DNA of 64,000 nucleotides from an uncultured bacterium (GCA_947073545.1 CAMTMP010000010.1:54607-118606); one strand, 5' to 3'. Positions 1-9,118 are shown, numbered from the stretch's first letter. Notes: generated by a model from the letters alone, not told the origin. Made by a program: numbers and translations.

Positions 1-302
1 AAGCAGAGGGCATCGACGACACCCAGCTTATCGAGGAGAGCCACTGCGCCGCGGGCGAAATGTTCTGCGCTGCTGATGGAATAGCAGACGGGAAGCTCGA
101 TCACAAGATCTGCGCCGCCAAGCAGCGCGCTTTCGGCGCGCAGATATTTATCCATCAAGGCTGGTGCGCCGCGCTGCACAAAATCACCGCTCATAACGAC
201 GACACAGTAGTCGGCGTGTGTGAGTTCTTTGGCCTTTCTGATGTGATAGGCATGTCCGTTGTGAAACGGATTGTATTCCGCAATAATTCCAACCGTCTTC
301 AT
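1..302 (-). CDS. tmcAL: tRNA(Met) cytidine acetate ligase, N-terminal part (cut by window edge)
   Basis: The minus strand reads ATG at 302 followed by [20 protein letters not shown], the nucleotidyltransferase-fold start with an HNGH motif typical of TmcAL (formerly YlbM/DUF795). The family activates acetate with ATP and acetylates C34 of elongator tRNA-Met. About 100 codons are present and the frame stays open to position 3, so the gene continues to the left. It is divergent from pta. Its adjacency to the acetate-producing genes pta and ackA fits the use of acetate but does not prove a functional link. The family call rests on the N-terminal motif only. Confidence 0.85.
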   Translation of the reverse strand, partial: MKTVGIIAEYNPFHNGHAYHIRKAKELTHADYCVVVMSGDFVQRGAPALMDKYLRAESALLGGADLVIELPVCYSISSAEHFARGAVALLDKLGVVDALC

Positions 303-404
303 AGCTTTTCTCTTCCCTCGAATTTTCATACATCCCCTGTCTCCAGTTTATCACAATGCGGTGGATTTGTATTGTTTTTTCTTACAAACAGATCAGAAAA
401 TTAC

Positions 405-433
405 TTGTCTATGAAAGCGGAATTAGGTATCAT
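405..433 (+). promoter_or_regulatory. predicted sigma-A promoter of pta
   Basis: TTGTCT (405-410), a 17-nt spacer and TATCAT (428-433) stand just upstream of the pta ribosome binding site. This would give a very short leader. Both hexamers are imperfect, so the call is tentative. Confidence 0.4.
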
Positions 434-461
434 GGAAGATAGAAAGAAGGAGGGTATAGCT

Positions 462-1463
462 ATGTCTTATATTGATCTGATGAAAGAGAAGGCCAGAAGT
501 GATAAAAAGACGATTGTTCTGCCGGAGACCAACGATAAGAGGACTCTGATCGCGGCGGCCAGCATCGTAAAGGAGGGGATCGCCGACATCATCATGGTGG
601 GGAACGAGGAGAAGATTATGGACGGTGCCGGATGGCTGGAGGTGGAGCTGGACGGCGTGCAGATCATAGACCCCGAAAAGACGGAAAAGCTGGAGGAGTA
701 TACGGAGCTTTTGTATGAGATTAGAAAGAATAAGGGGATGACGCCGGAGAAAGCAAGAGAGATCCTGCTGAAAGATTATCTGACCTTCGGCGTGGTGATG
801 GTGAAAGCGAATGACGCGGACGGCATGGTGGCCGGCGCCTGCCATGCTACGGCGGATACGCTGCGGCCTGCACTGCAGATTTTAAAGACCGCGCCCGGCG
901 TGAAATTGGTATCGGGCTTCTTCATTCTGGACGTGCCGGACTGTGAGCTGGGGGCCAACGGCACCTTCCTCTTTGCGGATTGTGGTCTGAATCAGGATCC
1001 GACGGCGGAAGAGCTTGCGGCCATTGCGGATACTTCCGCCAAGAGCTTTAAGAGTCTGGTAGGTGTGAAGCCGATCATCGCCATGCTGTCCCACTCGACC
1101 AAGGGAAGCGCCAAGCATCCGCTGGTGGACAAGATGGTGGAGGCGACGCGGATCGCCCATGAGCAGTATCCGCATCTCACCATAGACGGAGAGCTCCAGT
1201 CCGACGCGGCCCTCGTGCCCCAGGTGGCCAAGTCCAAGGCACCCGGCAGCGAGGTGGCGGGCAAGGCAAATGTGCTGATCTTCCCCAATCTGGACAGCGG
1301 CAATATTGGCTATAAACTGGTGCAGAGACTGGGAAAGGCGGAAGCCTACGGCCCCATGCTCCAAGGCATCGCCAAACCCGTAAACGACCTCTCCCGCGGC
1401 TGCTCCTGGCAGGACATCGTGGGCGTAGTAGCCCTCACCGCTGTGCAGGCACAACTTGCGTGA
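462..1463 (+). CDS. pta: phosphate acetyltransferase
   Basis: Encodes 333 residues starting MSYIDLMKEKARSDKKTIVL, the short Pta form made only of the catalytic PTA_PTB domain. It converts acetyl-CoA and phosphate to acetyl-phosphate in the cytoplasm, the first step of acetate fermentation with ackA downstream. The frame is open upstream to about position 60, but the ATG at 462 has AAGGAGG at 447-453 and matches where Pta proteins begin. The upstream part overlaps the divergent tmcAL start and is not coding. Length is normal for the family. Confidence 0.96.
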   Translation: MSYIDLMKEKARSDKKTIVLPETNDKRTLIAAASIVKEGIADIIMVGNEEKIMDGAGWLEVELDGVQIIDPEKTEKLEEYTELLYEIRKNKGMTPEKAREILLKDYLTFGVVMVKANDADGMVAGACHATADTLRPALQILKTAPGVKLVSGFFILDVPDCELGANGTFLFADCGLNQDPTAEELAAIADTSAKSFKSLVGVKPIIAMLSHSTKGSAKHPLVDKMVEATRIAHEQYPHLTIDGELQSDAALVPQVAKSKAPGSEVAGKANVLIFPNLDSGNIGYKLVQRLGKAEAYGPMLQGIAKPVNDLSRGCSWQDIVGVVALTAVQAQLA

Positions 1464-1619
1464 TAAGCTATGAGCAGTGCGCAGACGAAAGATGAAAAAA
1501 TGACAGCTTGCTGACAATTTTTTCAGATTGCGGATGCATAGGGCGACAGCCCGCGAGCGAGGAAAACCGAAGGTTTTTCGAGCGGGCACTGCGGGGTGAA
1601 GCGAGACGAAAAGTTATCA
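1461..1619 (+). repeat. multi-branched intergenic inverted repeat (pta-ackA junction)
   Basis: TGATAA (1461-1466, including the pta stop) pairs with TTATCA (1614-1619), and CAGTG (1475-1479) with CACTG (1587-1591). Inside lie two hairpins: GAAAAAAT/ATTTTTTC (1494-1501 with 1517-1524, plus CAGC/GCTG) and GCCCGC/GCGGGC (1549-1554 with 1582-1587, plus GGAAAACC/GGTTTTTC). The architecture resembles the elements at 31146, 31842 and 37520. Function unknown. Confidence 0.55.
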
Positions 1620-1692
1620 AAGAATAGACGCGGCGGGGAGCCAGCTCACCGAAGCGGCCAAAACAATTTTTAGTAGAAAGAAGGAAAACAAT

Positions 1693-2889
1693 ATGAACAT
1701 ACTTGTTATCAACTGCGGAAGCTCCTCCTTAAAATTCCAGCTCATTGACGCGGAGACGGAGAAGCAGATCGCCAAGGGTCTTTGCGAGCGCATCGGCATC
1801 GACGGAAGCCAGATCGTCTATCAGCCTGCGGGCGGGGAAAAGGAAGAGACAGTGACGCCCATGCCCGATCACACCAAGGCGATCGAACTTGTCTTAAACG
1901 CGCTGATGAACGAAAAGACGGGCGTGGTGAAATCTCTGGGTGAAATCGGCGCGGTAGGACACCGTATCGTGCACGGTGGAGAAAAGTTTGCGTCCTCCAC
2001 GATCATCACCGACGAAGTGATTGAGGCGATCAGAGATTGCAACGATCTGGCGCCCTTACATAATCCGGCGAATCTGATCGGCATTGACGCCTGCAAAAAA
2101 CTGATGCCGGATACGCCTATGGTGGGCGTGTTCGATACGGCATTCCACCAGACCATGCCCCAGCATGCGTATCTGTACGGGCTGCCTTACGAATACTATG
2201 AGAAATACAAGGTGAGGAGATACGGGTTCCACGGCACAAGCCATTCCTACGTTTCAAAGAGGGCGGCGGAAATTCTCGGCAAAAAGTATGAAGACATGAA
2301 GACCGTTGTCTGCCACCTTGGCAACGGCGCAAGCATTTCCGCTGTGGAGAACGGGCATTGCGTGGACACGTCCATGGGCCTTACGCCCCTTGAAGGACTG
2401 ATTATGGGCACCCGCTCTGGGGATATCGACCCGGCGATTATTGAGTTTATCGCCCATAAAGAGAATAAGACCATCGACGAGGTGATGACGATTCTGAATA
2501 AGAAATCGGGCGTACTTGGGCTTTCCGATAATCTGTCCTCGGATTTCAGAGATTTGGAAAAATCCTATGTGGCAGGGGAGGAGAGAGGACTTCGCACGAT
2601 TCTCGCCTTTTCTTACCGGGTGGCGAAGTATATTGGCGCGTACGCCGCGGCCATGAACGGCGTGGACGCCATCTGTTTTACTGCCGGTGTGGGTGAGAAC
2701 AATCCCTTGGTGAGAAAGCATGTGTGTGAACACCTGGGGTATCTTGGCATGACGCTGGATGAGGAGAAAAATCAAGTACGCGGGGAGGACCGGGAGATCA
2801 GTACGCCCGACTCTAAAGTGAAAGTACTTGTGATTCCCACCAATGAGGAGCTTGCGATTGCGAGGGAGACATTTGCGCTGGTGAAATAA
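1693..2889 (+). CDS. ackA: acetate kinase
   Basis: Encodes 398 residues. The N-terminus MNILVINCGSSSLKF holds the ASKHA phosphate-binding loop, followed by GHRIVHGGEKF, GIDACKKL and CFTAGVGEN motifs, all standard for AckA. It transfers phosphate from acetyl-phosphate to ADP, making ATP and acetate. The start has a purine-rich AAGAAGGAAAA ribosome site. It lies 229 nt after pta on the same strand, with a structured intergenic repeat between them and a strong terminator after it, so the two genes probably form one acetate-forming unit. Full length, no anomalies. Confidence 0.97.
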   Translation: MNILVINCGSSSLKFQLIDAETEKQIAKGLCERIGIDGSQIVYQPAGGEKEETVTPMPDHTKAIELVLNALMNEKTGVVKSLGEIGAVGHRIVHGGEKFASSTIITDEVIEAIRDCNDLAPLHNPANLIGIDACKKLMPDTPMVGVFDTAFHQTMPQHAYLYGLPYEYYEKYKVRRYGFHGTSHSYVSKRAAEILGKKYEDMKTVVCHLGNGASISAVENGHCVDTSMGLTPLEGLIMGTRSGDIDPAIIEFIAHKENKTIDEVMTILNKKSGVLGLSDNLSSDFRDLEKSYVAGEERGLRTILAFSYRVAKYIGAYAAAMNGVDAICFTAGVGENNPLVRKHVCEHLGYLGMTLDEEKNQVRGEDREISTPDSKVKVLVIPTNEELAIARETFALVK

Positions 2890-2904
2890 CGCTTGTGTAT
2901 ATTG

Positions 2905-2945
2905 GGGCAGCTGCCATGATGAACCAGTGGCGGCTGCCCTTTTTG
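2905..2945 (+). terminator. rho-independent terminator after ackA
   Basis: GGGCAGCTGCCA pairs with TGGCGGCTGCCC (12 bp, one G-U pair), followed by a run of six T. It sits 16 nt after the ackA stop. Confidence 0.9.
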
Positions 2946-3079
2946 TGTGACGGCGCGCGGCAGGCAGTTCCCCGCAAATGCAGCTTACCCGCAAAAACAA
3001 ACCGCTTACCGCTTCTCTGCTTGTAAGAAGAGTCTCTGTGCGTTACCATCTGCCTATAAGATAAAGGAGGCGGTCAGCT

Positions 3080-4726
3080 ATGCATATTCTGGTGATCAAT
3101 GGAAGTCCGAAAGGGGAGAAAAGCAATTCCTATCAGTTGACAAAGGCATTTTTAGAGGGGATAAAGCAGGAGGCTGCGGGAGCGGAAATCAGAGAACGTG
3201 CCGTATGCCGGATGGAGATCAAGCCTTGTCTCGGCTGTTTTTTGTGCTGGAACCGCACGCCCGGCAAGTGCTGTATCGGGGACGACATGGAGCAGCTGAT
3301 TCAGGATCTGCTTTGGGCGGATATCACGGTCTGGAGTTTTCCGCTGTATTATTATACGGTGCCGGGTAGCCTGAAAAATCTGATAGACCGTCAGCTTCCC
3401 ATGCTTCTTCCGTTTATGGAGGAGACGGAGGGGCAGGCCGGAAACGGCGGCCATCCGTCAAGATACGATATGAGTGAGAAACGGACAGTGGTGATCTCCA
3501 CCTGCGGCTTTTATACTGCCGAGGGGAACTATGACGGGGTATGCAACCTGTTTGACCATCTATGCGGGCAGGGGAATTATACGAAGATATTCTGCGGGCA
3601 GGGAGAACTGTTCCGGGTCCCGGAGTTGTCCTCGGTCACGGGCGACTATCTCTCAAGTGTGGAACAGGCGGGACGGGAGTATGCGGGCGGCGGGATTTCG
3701 GCACAGAGCAGGGAGCGGCTCGCACAGCTTCTTCTGCCGCGGGAAACTTTTGAAGCTTGTGCGGACGCGAGCTGGGGGATAGAAAAGGAAAGTATTGAAA
3801 CGGGAAAAAACGGCGACGCAAAAAAGGTGTCGGACACGCTGGCTTTTACGAAGCAGATGGCGGCGCTTTACCGGAAGGAGAGCTGGCCCGGCAGGGATAT
3901 CGTGCTGGAAATGTGTTATACGGACGTGGAGGAGCGCTATCAGATTGTGATGGGAAAAGACGGCAGCCATGTCTGTACGGACGGCACGCTCACTGCGGAC
4001 ACAAGGATAGAGACGCCGGTCGCCGTATGGCGCTCGATTGCGGCGGGTGAGATCCGGGGAGATGAGGCAATGATGCAGGGGCTTTACCGTGTGAAGGGAG
4101 ACTTTAAACTGATGCTTAAGTGGGACGATTACTTCGGCGGTTCCCGTCCGCAGGCAAAGCGGGAACAGGAAACTTTTGCGCAGAAGAATACGGATATGAG
4201 CATCCTGCTCATTCCGTGGATCGTTCTGTGGGTGGCAGTTTCCGTCAGCAGGCAGAAGGGGTGTCTGATCGGCATTGCAGTGTGTGCGCTTGTTCCGCTG
4301 GTTTTTTACCGGAATAAAAAGACGCTGTATGATGTGATAAGCGGTGTGCTGGTGCCGGGATTTTGTATCGCTATGCTGATTGGTATTTCTGAGAAACAAA
4401 TGCTGCCGGTTTCTTATCTGACGTTTGGAGTGATGTGGCTGGCATCCTGCTTTGGGGAACGGATACCGCTTACGGCGCATTATTCCAAGAACGGCTATGG
4501 CGGGGAGAAGGCTTTGCAAAATCCGCTGTTTATCAAAACGAACCGGATTCTTACCATGCTCTGGGGAATTTTGTATCTGTTTACGGCAGTCGGCAGTTGG
4601 TTTATGATGCGGTCGGCCCTAAGCAGCCTGTCCGGGCTGATCAATTCGGTGCTCCCTGTTTTGATGGGGATTTTTACGGTATGGTTTCAGCGGTGGTATC
4701 CGGCGAGAGTGGCGAGAGGAAAATGA
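3080..4726 (+). CDS. flavodoxin-fold NAD(P)H oxidoreductase fused to an SCP2-like domain and membrane segments
   Basis: Encodes 548 residues in three parts. Residues 1-235 are a NADPH-dependent FMN reductase/flavodoxin-like domain (VINGSPKGEKSNSY phosphate loop; cysteines in PCLGCFLCW and GKCCIGDDM, as in iron-sulfur flavoproteins). Residues about 265-355 resemble an SCP2 sterol-carrier fold. Residues 374-536 contain about five or six hydrophobic segments. The three-part combination is unusual, but there is no sign of frameshift. The start has AAAGGAGG about 9 nt upstream. It is 4 nt from a LytTR gene and a DUF3021 gene, so the three probably form one operon. A membrane-tethered flavin redox protein is an inference; substrate unknown. 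Confidence 0.75.
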   Translation: MHILVINGSPKGEKSNSYQLTKAFLEGIKQEAAGAEIRERAVCRMEIKPCLGCFLCWNRTPGKCCIGDDMEQLIQDLLWADITVWSFPLYYYTVPGSLKNLIDRQLPMLLPFMEETEGQAGNGGHPSRYDMSEKRTVVISTCGFYTAEGNYDGVCNLFDHLCGQGNYTKIFCGQGELFRVPELSSVTGDYLSSVEQAGREYAGGGISAQSRERLAQLLLPRETFEACADASWGIEKESIETGKNGDAKKVSDTLAFTKQMAALYRKESWPGRDIVLEMCYTDVEERYQIVMGKDGSHVCTDGTLTADTRIETPVAVWRSIAAGEIRGDEAMMQGLYRVKGDFKLMLKWDDYFGGSRPQAKREQETFAQKNTDMSILLIPWIVLWVAVSVSRQKGCLIGIAVCALVPLVFYRNKKTLYDVISGVLVPGFCIAMLIGISEKQMLPVSYLTFGVMWLASCFGERIPLTAHYSKNGYGGEKALQNPLFIKTNRILTMLWGILYLFTAVGSWFMMRSALSSLSGLINSVLPVLMGIFTVWFQRWYPARVARGK

Positions 4727-4730
4727 GTTT

Positions 4731-5168
4731 ATGAAAATAACAATACAGGATATTGCGCCCGGTGAAGAGGAAGAGATCATTGTGAGGTGCAGGGATCTGG
4801 ACGAGGCGCTCCTTCGCATGATTCACGAGTTAAAGACAAAGCGCGGGAAATTTACGGTCACGGACAATGATAAAATCAGACAGATTGACGCGGGGGATAT
4901 CTATTATTTTGAGGCGGTGGAGAATAAGGTTTTCCTCTATCTGGAACGGGATGTGTACGAGGTCAGGTACAAGCTGTATGAGATTGAGACGGAATACGCC
5001 AATACCGACTTTTTCCGGGCATCAAAATCTGTCATTATGAATCTGGCTAAGGTGGAACAGTTTGCTCCGGATTTTGGCGGGCGGTTTGAGGCACAGATGA
5101 TGAATGGGGAAAGACTTATGATTTCCAGACAGTATGTTCCGGCGCTGAAAAAGAGGCTCGGGATGTGA
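4731..5168 (+). CDS. LytTR DNA-binding domain protein
   Basis: Encodes 145 residues. The C-terminal two thirds is a LytTR domain (IYYFEAVENKVFLYLE, then FFRASKSVIMNLAKVEQF and MISRQYVPALKKRL), with no receiver domain, so it is a stand-alone LytTR regulator. Such proteins bind paired direct repeats and usually control their own operon. It begins 4 nt after the flavodoxin fusion gene and is followed by a DUF3021 membrane protein. In the known LytTR-DUF3021 arrangement the membrane partner is thought to restrain the regulator. No confident LytTR binding repeats were found upstream. Confidence 0.9.
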   Translation: MKITIQDIAPGEEEEIIVRCRDLDEALLRMIHELKTKRGKFTVTDNDKIRQIDAGDIYYFEAVENKVFLYLERDVYEVRYKLYEIETEYANTDFFRASKSVIMNLAKVEQFAPDFGGRFEAQMMNGERLMISRQYVPALKKRLGM

Positions 5169-5227
5169 GAAAACGGAGAAGGTGAAAGAAAAACAGGCGC
5201 GGGAAACGGCGCGGAAACGAGGAATAT

Positions 5228-5686
5228 ATGACGGAATGTATAAAAAAACGTGTGGTGGAACTGCTGCTGACTTTCTGTATGGTTACGACGGGCAGCGTCT
5301 TTGTCTGCGCGGTCTATAACAAAATATTTTGGTCCGGCGATACGCTTTTGGATGCGGATATTTTATGGCAGCTTCTTGCGATGGCGTTCGTGTGCAGTCT
5401 GGGCAACTTTATTCATCCTTACCGGGAGATCAGCCGCAGACGGGCGCTGTTTGACAGAGGACTGCATTATGTGTATATCAATGTGGTTGTGCTGGGCTGC
5501 GGCTGCGGGTTTGGATGGATGGATATAGAAAATATTTTTATGCTTGCCGCAATGACATGGGGCATACTGGTTGTCTTTGTGATAGTTTCTTTTGCGATCT
5601 ATAGACTGCATGAGAGAGAGACAGAGAACCTGAACCGCATGCTTAAAGAGTACCAGCAGGCGGCCCAGAGAACAGCCGGGCAGTAA
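5228..5686 (+). CDS. DUF3021 membrane protein, partner of LytTR regulator
   Basis: Encodes 152 residues with four hydrophobic segments (about 10-30, 43-63, 80-97 and 106-125) and a charged C-terminal helix with a LHERETENLNRMLKEY stretch. Length, topology and position directly after a LytTR gene match DUF3021 proteins. It lies 59 nt downstream of the LytTR gene. It probably acts as a membrane-bound modulator of that regulator, by analogy with other LytTR-membrane protein pairs. Ends 18 nt from the convergent hemerythrin gene. Confidence 0.8.
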   Translation: MTECIKKRVVELLLTFCMVTTGSVFVCAVYNKIFWSGDTLLDADILWQLLAMAFVCSLGNFIHPYREISRRRALFDRGLHYVYINVVVLGCGCGFGWMDIENIFMLAAMTWGILVVFVIVSFAIYRLHERETENLNRMLKEYQQAAQRTAGQ

Positions 5687-5698
5687 GCGGGCGTTTGT

Positions 5699-5719
5699 GG
5701 GGCGCTAATGCTGCGCCCC
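5699..5719. terminator. hairpin between convergent genes
   Basis: GGGGCGC (5699-5705) pairs perfectly with GCGCCCC (5713-5719) where the DUF3021 and hemerythrin genes converge, overlapping the hemerythrin stop codon. There is no T-run on either strand, so termination is uncertain. Confidence 0.35.
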
Positions 5720-6520
5720 TGTCGGAATTTTCTTGTCGGTATGTAAGATGTGGTTCACAAGCCATTCTGTCAGAAACTCCATGAGATCCTCAAGCGTTTC
5801 CTGCTGGTTTTCATCGACATGTTCCAGATTCATATCTTCCAGTCTCGAAACAAAGGCCTCATGCGCCCGCTTCTGTGCTTCGAGTCCGTCATAATGAATG
5901 CTTTCCATATACATTTCTTCGTCCTGAAAATGGAATTTTGTGTAATCCCGGAGTTCTTCGAGAAGATGGACGATCTCATCGTATTTATCGAATGCCATTT
6001 CATCCGTCATCACGCGGTATACATCCCCGATGATGCGGAACAGCTCCCGGTGCTCCTTGTCGATCAGCGGGATATTGGTCAGATAGGTATCGCTAAACTC
6101 CGGCGCGGTTCTTTCTTCCGAGGGTTTTAATTTGCCGATCATCAGATCGGAACTGATGATGTGGCGGTACAGCCATGTCACAAGATACCGGAGCAGGTCG
6201 TCAAGTACCTCCTGCTGGGCGGTGTCGGAGGAGAAGGAGTTTGTGATGCCGTTGATTTTATCTCGGAAGAAAAGGTGCTGCTTTTTCTGAACAGAAAGCT
6301 CCGGATGGCGGATGCTTTCCATATAAGCTTCCTCGTGCCGGAAATGTGCTTCCGCGTACTGCTCCAGCCGCTCCACCGTCTCCAGGATACGGTCATATTT
6401 GTCATTTAAGATCTGGTTATCCAACAATTCCTGCGTTTCGTTTATGATGCGAAACAGTTCCCTGTGTTCGTTGTCGATCTCTTCCACACCGATCAGGCAG
6501 TCGTCTGTGAAATAATACAT
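5705..6520 (-). CDS. tandem bacteriohemerythrin
   Basis: Encodes 271 residues with two hemerythrin domains (about 5-125 and 143-262). Each repeat has the iron ligand pattern: DNEHRELF or DKEHRELF, then HFRHEEAYME or HFQDEEMYME, then QKKQH or QKRAH, and finally WLYRHIISSD or WLVNHILHTD. Repeat 2 has HFQDEE where repeat 1 has HFRHEE, so one candidate histidine ligand is replaced by Asp in the second domain. Hemerythrins bind O2 or NO at a di-iron site, useful to an anaerobe for oxygen sensing or scavenging. The ATG at 6520 has GGGAGG 10 nt upstream, so it is preferred over the ATG at 6538, which overlaps that site. Confidence 0.88.
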   Translation of the reverse strand: MYYFTDDCLIGVEEIDNEHRELFRIINETQELLDNQILNDKYDRILETVERLEQYAEAHFRHEEAYMESIRHPELSVQKKQHLFFRDKINGITNSFSSDTAQQEVLDDLLRYLVTWLYRHIISSDLMIGKLKPSEERTAPEFSDTYLTNIPLIDKEHRELFRIIGDVYRVMTDEMAFDKYDEIVHLLEELRDYTKFHFQDEEMYMESIHYDGLEAQKRAHEAFVSRLEDMNLEHVDENQQETLEDLMEFLTEWLVNHILHTDKKIPTGAQH

Positions 6521-6668
6521 AATTTGGAATCCTCCCATTTTTATTTCGAATGAAATTCTTTTGTGCTCATTATATCATAAAAATACATTGCAGACACGGC
6601 TGTGGCAAAACTTTTATGCAAAATGGATATATTCCTGCGGAATAGGGAGTTGCGTTTGTGCAAGACGC

Positions 6669-6697
6669 TTGAAAAAATGACGAAAAAGGAGTATAAT
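6669..6697 (+). promoter_or_regulatory. sigma-A promoter of the chemoreceptor gene
   Basis: TTGAAA (6669-6674), a 17-nt spacer and TATAAT (6692-6697) stand 35 nt before the start codon. The -10 box is perfect. Confidence 0.75.
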
Positions 6698-6732
6698 AAT
6701 ATTGTTTTTGTGAACAGACTTATGGGAAGGAT

Positions 6733-8538
6733 GTGTGGAAATTGGACAAGAAACGGGGTAGAACAAAAAGCTTGAAAACAACGCTGGTTTTAGTCTGTGC
6801 AGCGCTGGGCATCGTTATCGGGGTGGTGGTCGGTCTGATCGGCGTTATGACGATCAGAAATATTTCAAACGGCGCATATGATGAATATGCGAAAGCAATG
6901 GAAGACGGCTATAAGACAGAGATTAAATCCCAAGTACAGAGCGTGCTAACGCTCCTGCAGGCGGAGTACGACAAGGCGGCGGCAGGGGAGCAAACCGAGG
7001 AAGAAGCGAAGGAAAAGGCGGCGGAGATTGTCCGCGCTATGCGCTATCGGGACGACGACAGCGGCTATTTCTGGATCGACGACAAGGATTACATACTGGT
7101 CATGCACCCGATTCTTCCGGAGCAGGAAGGAAACAACCGCTATGATCTGCAGGATCAGGACGGCATTATGATCATTCAGTCCATTATGAAAGTGTGCCAG
7201 TCCGCGGACAAGGGCGGTTATAATCAATTTTCCTTTACCAAGGCGGACGGCGTGACCGTTGCGCCAAAAGTGGCTTATTCCGGTTATTTTGAGCCGTGGG
7301 GCTGGGCCGTTTCCACGGGAAACTATGTGGACGACATGGAGAAAGAAATGCAGGGGATTAAGGACTCGATTGTCAAGGAGTTTAGAAATTCCTGTATTTT
7401 GATGGCGGGCTGTTGTGTCGTACTGCTGATTTTCACGGTGGCGGTATCCTTTGCAGTAGGCGAGTTTTTGGTGATTCCGCTGCGCAGGGTCAAGGATTTT
7501 GCAGTCAGTATTTCAGAGGGCGATCTGACGGCGGATGTGCAGGTAAAACAGAGAAACGAGATGGGCGTGGCGGCAGACAGCTTAAATATAGCCAGAGAAA
7601 GGATTCACAATCTGATCATGGCCATCGCCAGCACCGCCCATAAAGTGGAGCAGATGACCGTAGAGTTTGACATCAGTTTCCGGCAGATGGAGAAATCCAT
7701 CGGGGAAGTGGATATCGCGGTGGAAGAGATTGCCAAAAATATTACGGCGCAGGCCGCATCCACATCGGATGCTGCCGGTGAGGTCAATAAAATCGCGGAG
7801 GGAATCGACAGAACCACCAAGGAAGTGGAGGATCTGCGCGACAACTCCGATTCCATGAAGAAGCTGAGCCAAGAGTGCTCCGACAAACTCCAGGAGCTGG
7901 TGCGGGCCAACATGCGCACGAAGGAAGACGTGGCAAGTATGTATGAGCAGGCTGAGGCCACAAATGAGGCGGCAGACGCCATCAAGCAGGCGGCAGGACT
8001 GATTGACGCGATTGCAGATCAGACCAATCTGCTGGCGCTGAATGCGTCCATCGAGGCCGCACGTGCGGGAGAGAGCGGGAAAGGCTTTGCGGTGGTAGCT
8101 ACGGAGATCGGGGCGCTGGCAAACCAGTCGGCGCAGTCGGTGAGCCAGATATCCAATATCATCAATGATCTGGTAAGCAAGTCCGTGCAGTCCTTAAAGA
8201 TTATGGATCAGGTAAACGGAACGGTAGAACGTCAGGTGAACGTGCTGAACGATACACAGCGCATTTTTAACGAGCTGTATAAGAACCTGGATCAGTGTAT
8301 GGCATCCATTGTGAGCATTGAGGAAATGACGGAGGATATTGAGCGGCAGAGACAGGGCATCACCACGGTGCTGGATACGTTAAACGGACTGGCGCAGGAC
8401 AATGCGGCTTCTTCCGAGGAGACGTCCGCCATGACGGAAGAGCTGGGACAGATAGTAGCCAGATCAAAAGAGATGGTGGAAGACCTGAAAGGCGATGTGA
8501 ATCAGTTGGTAGGTGGTGTGGAGCAGTTCTCCGTCTGA
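6733..8538 (+). CDS. methyl-accepting chemotaxis protein with single Cache domain
   Basis: Encodes up to 601 residues. Order: cytoplasmic tail, TM1 (17-40), an extracytoplasmic sCache_2-type domain (about 50-205, with the [18 protein letters not shown] and [14 protein letters not shown] motifs), TM2 (221-244), HAMP, and a methyl-accepting signalling domain whose tip reads [19 protein letters not shown]. sCache_2 domains usually sense small organic acids. The start is ambiguous: GTG 6733 lies only 2 nt after GGAAGG, and TTG 6742 (11 nt after it) is also possible. The gene has its own promoter. No che genes are nearby, so its array partners are elsewhere. Confidence 0.92.
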   Translation: MWKLDKKRGRTKSLKTTLVLVCAALGIVIGVVVGLIGVMTIRNISNGAYDEYAKAMEDGYKTEIKSQVQSVLTLLQAEYDKAAAGEQTEEEAKEKAAEIVRAMRYRDDDSGYFWIDDKDYILVMHPILPEQEGNNRYDLQDQDGIMIIQSIMKVCQSADKGGYNQFSFTKADGVTVAPKVAYSGYFEPWGWAVSTGNYVDDMEKEMQGIKDSIVKEFRNSCILMAGCCVVLLIFTVAVSFAVGEFLVIPLRRVKDFAVSISEGDLTADVQVKQRNEMGVAADSLNIARERIHNLIMAIASTAHKVEQMTVEFDISFRQMEKSIGEVDIAVEEIAKNITAQAASTSDAAGEVNKIAEGIDRTTKEVEDLRDNSDSMKKLSQECSDKLQELVRANMRTKEDVASMYEQAEATNEAADAIKQAAGLIDAIADQTNLLALNASIEAARAGESGKGFAVVATEIGALANQSAQSVSQISNIINDLVSKSVQSLKIMDQVNGTVERQVNVLNDTQRIFNELYKNLDQCMASIVSIEEMTEDIERQRQGITTVLDTLNGLAQDNAASSEETSAMTEELGQIVARSKEMVEDLKGDVNQLVGGVEQFSV

Positions 8539-8560
8539 CCGGATTTCTAAAAATATTCGG

Positions 8561-8589
8561 TTGACAAACCGGGATGCCCTATGTATAAT
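8561..8589 (+). promoter_or_regulatory. perfect-consensus sigma-A promoter
   Basis: TTGACA (8561-8566), exactly 17 nt, then TATAAT (8584-8589). Both hexamers match the consensus fully. It precedes yceD-rpmF and is the strongest promoter sequence in the window. Confidence 0.92.
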
Positions 8590-8615
8590 TGTTTGAGTGT
8601 GGATAGGAGTCTGCT

Positions 8616-9118
8616 ATGTTCGTGAACCTGACAGATGTGCTTACAAACGAAGACAGAGTTGTTTCCATGCAGGCGGAAGCGCAGATTGGGGAAGTTTCCG
8701 TCGGCGGGGAAAAATATCCGGTGTCGGCTTCATCACCGGTGAGCTTTGTTTTTTCAAACACAGGGAAAGGCAGGGCGCGTATCGAAGGAAAAGCGGCGTT
8801 CGTTTTTTCAGCGGGCTGTGACAGATGTCTGAAGCCTGTGGAGGAGAAGCGGGAGATCTGCTTTACGAGAGAAGTGTGGGCGCCGGGTATGGCGGTTGAG
8901 CCTTCGGTATACGAAGAACAGCCGTTCATGGAAGGCTTTCAGTTGAACGTAGAGGACTTACTCATCAGTGAGATAGTGACAAGCTGGCCTATGAAGATCC
9001 TGTGTAAGCCGGATTGTAAGGGGATCTGAATACGGGAATGTGCGATTGTGACACGTTTGTTCCCGATCCCAGGATGGCGGCGATCAAAGATATTTTTGAA
9101 GCGGATAAGGAGGTGTGA
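8616..9118 (+). pseudogene. yceD: YceD/DUF177 family protein, C-terminal frameshift
   Basis: The main frame gives 137 residues (8616-9029) with the DUF177 pattern: CDRCLKPV, then NVEDLLISEIV and ILCKPDCKG, where family members normally continue CPxCGxNLN...CxCD. Here translation stops at TGA 9027-9029. The missing tail is present in another frame from 9029 to 9118: NTGMCDCDTFVPDPRMAAIK. The simplest reading is a short deletion with frame change between ATCTG and AATACG. YceD is co-encoded with ribosomal protein L32 in most bacteria and affects rRNA and membrane-lipid operon output. The truncated protein lacks the second half of its zinc knuckle. It could be a true mutation or an assembly error. 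Confidence 0.8.

Noticed and set aside
60..461. N-terminal extension of pta in the same frame
   Set aside because: It overlaps the divergent tmcAL start, has no ribosome site and is not part of Pta proteins; ATG 462 has a strong Shine-Dalgarno.
882..1589. 235-codon minus-strand frame opposite pta
   Set aside because: Mirror frame of a strongly conserved gene with no ribosome site or domain.
2947..3369. 140-codon open frame over the start of the flavodoxin fusion
   Set aside because: It is out of frame with a clearly conserved protein and contains no recognisable motif.
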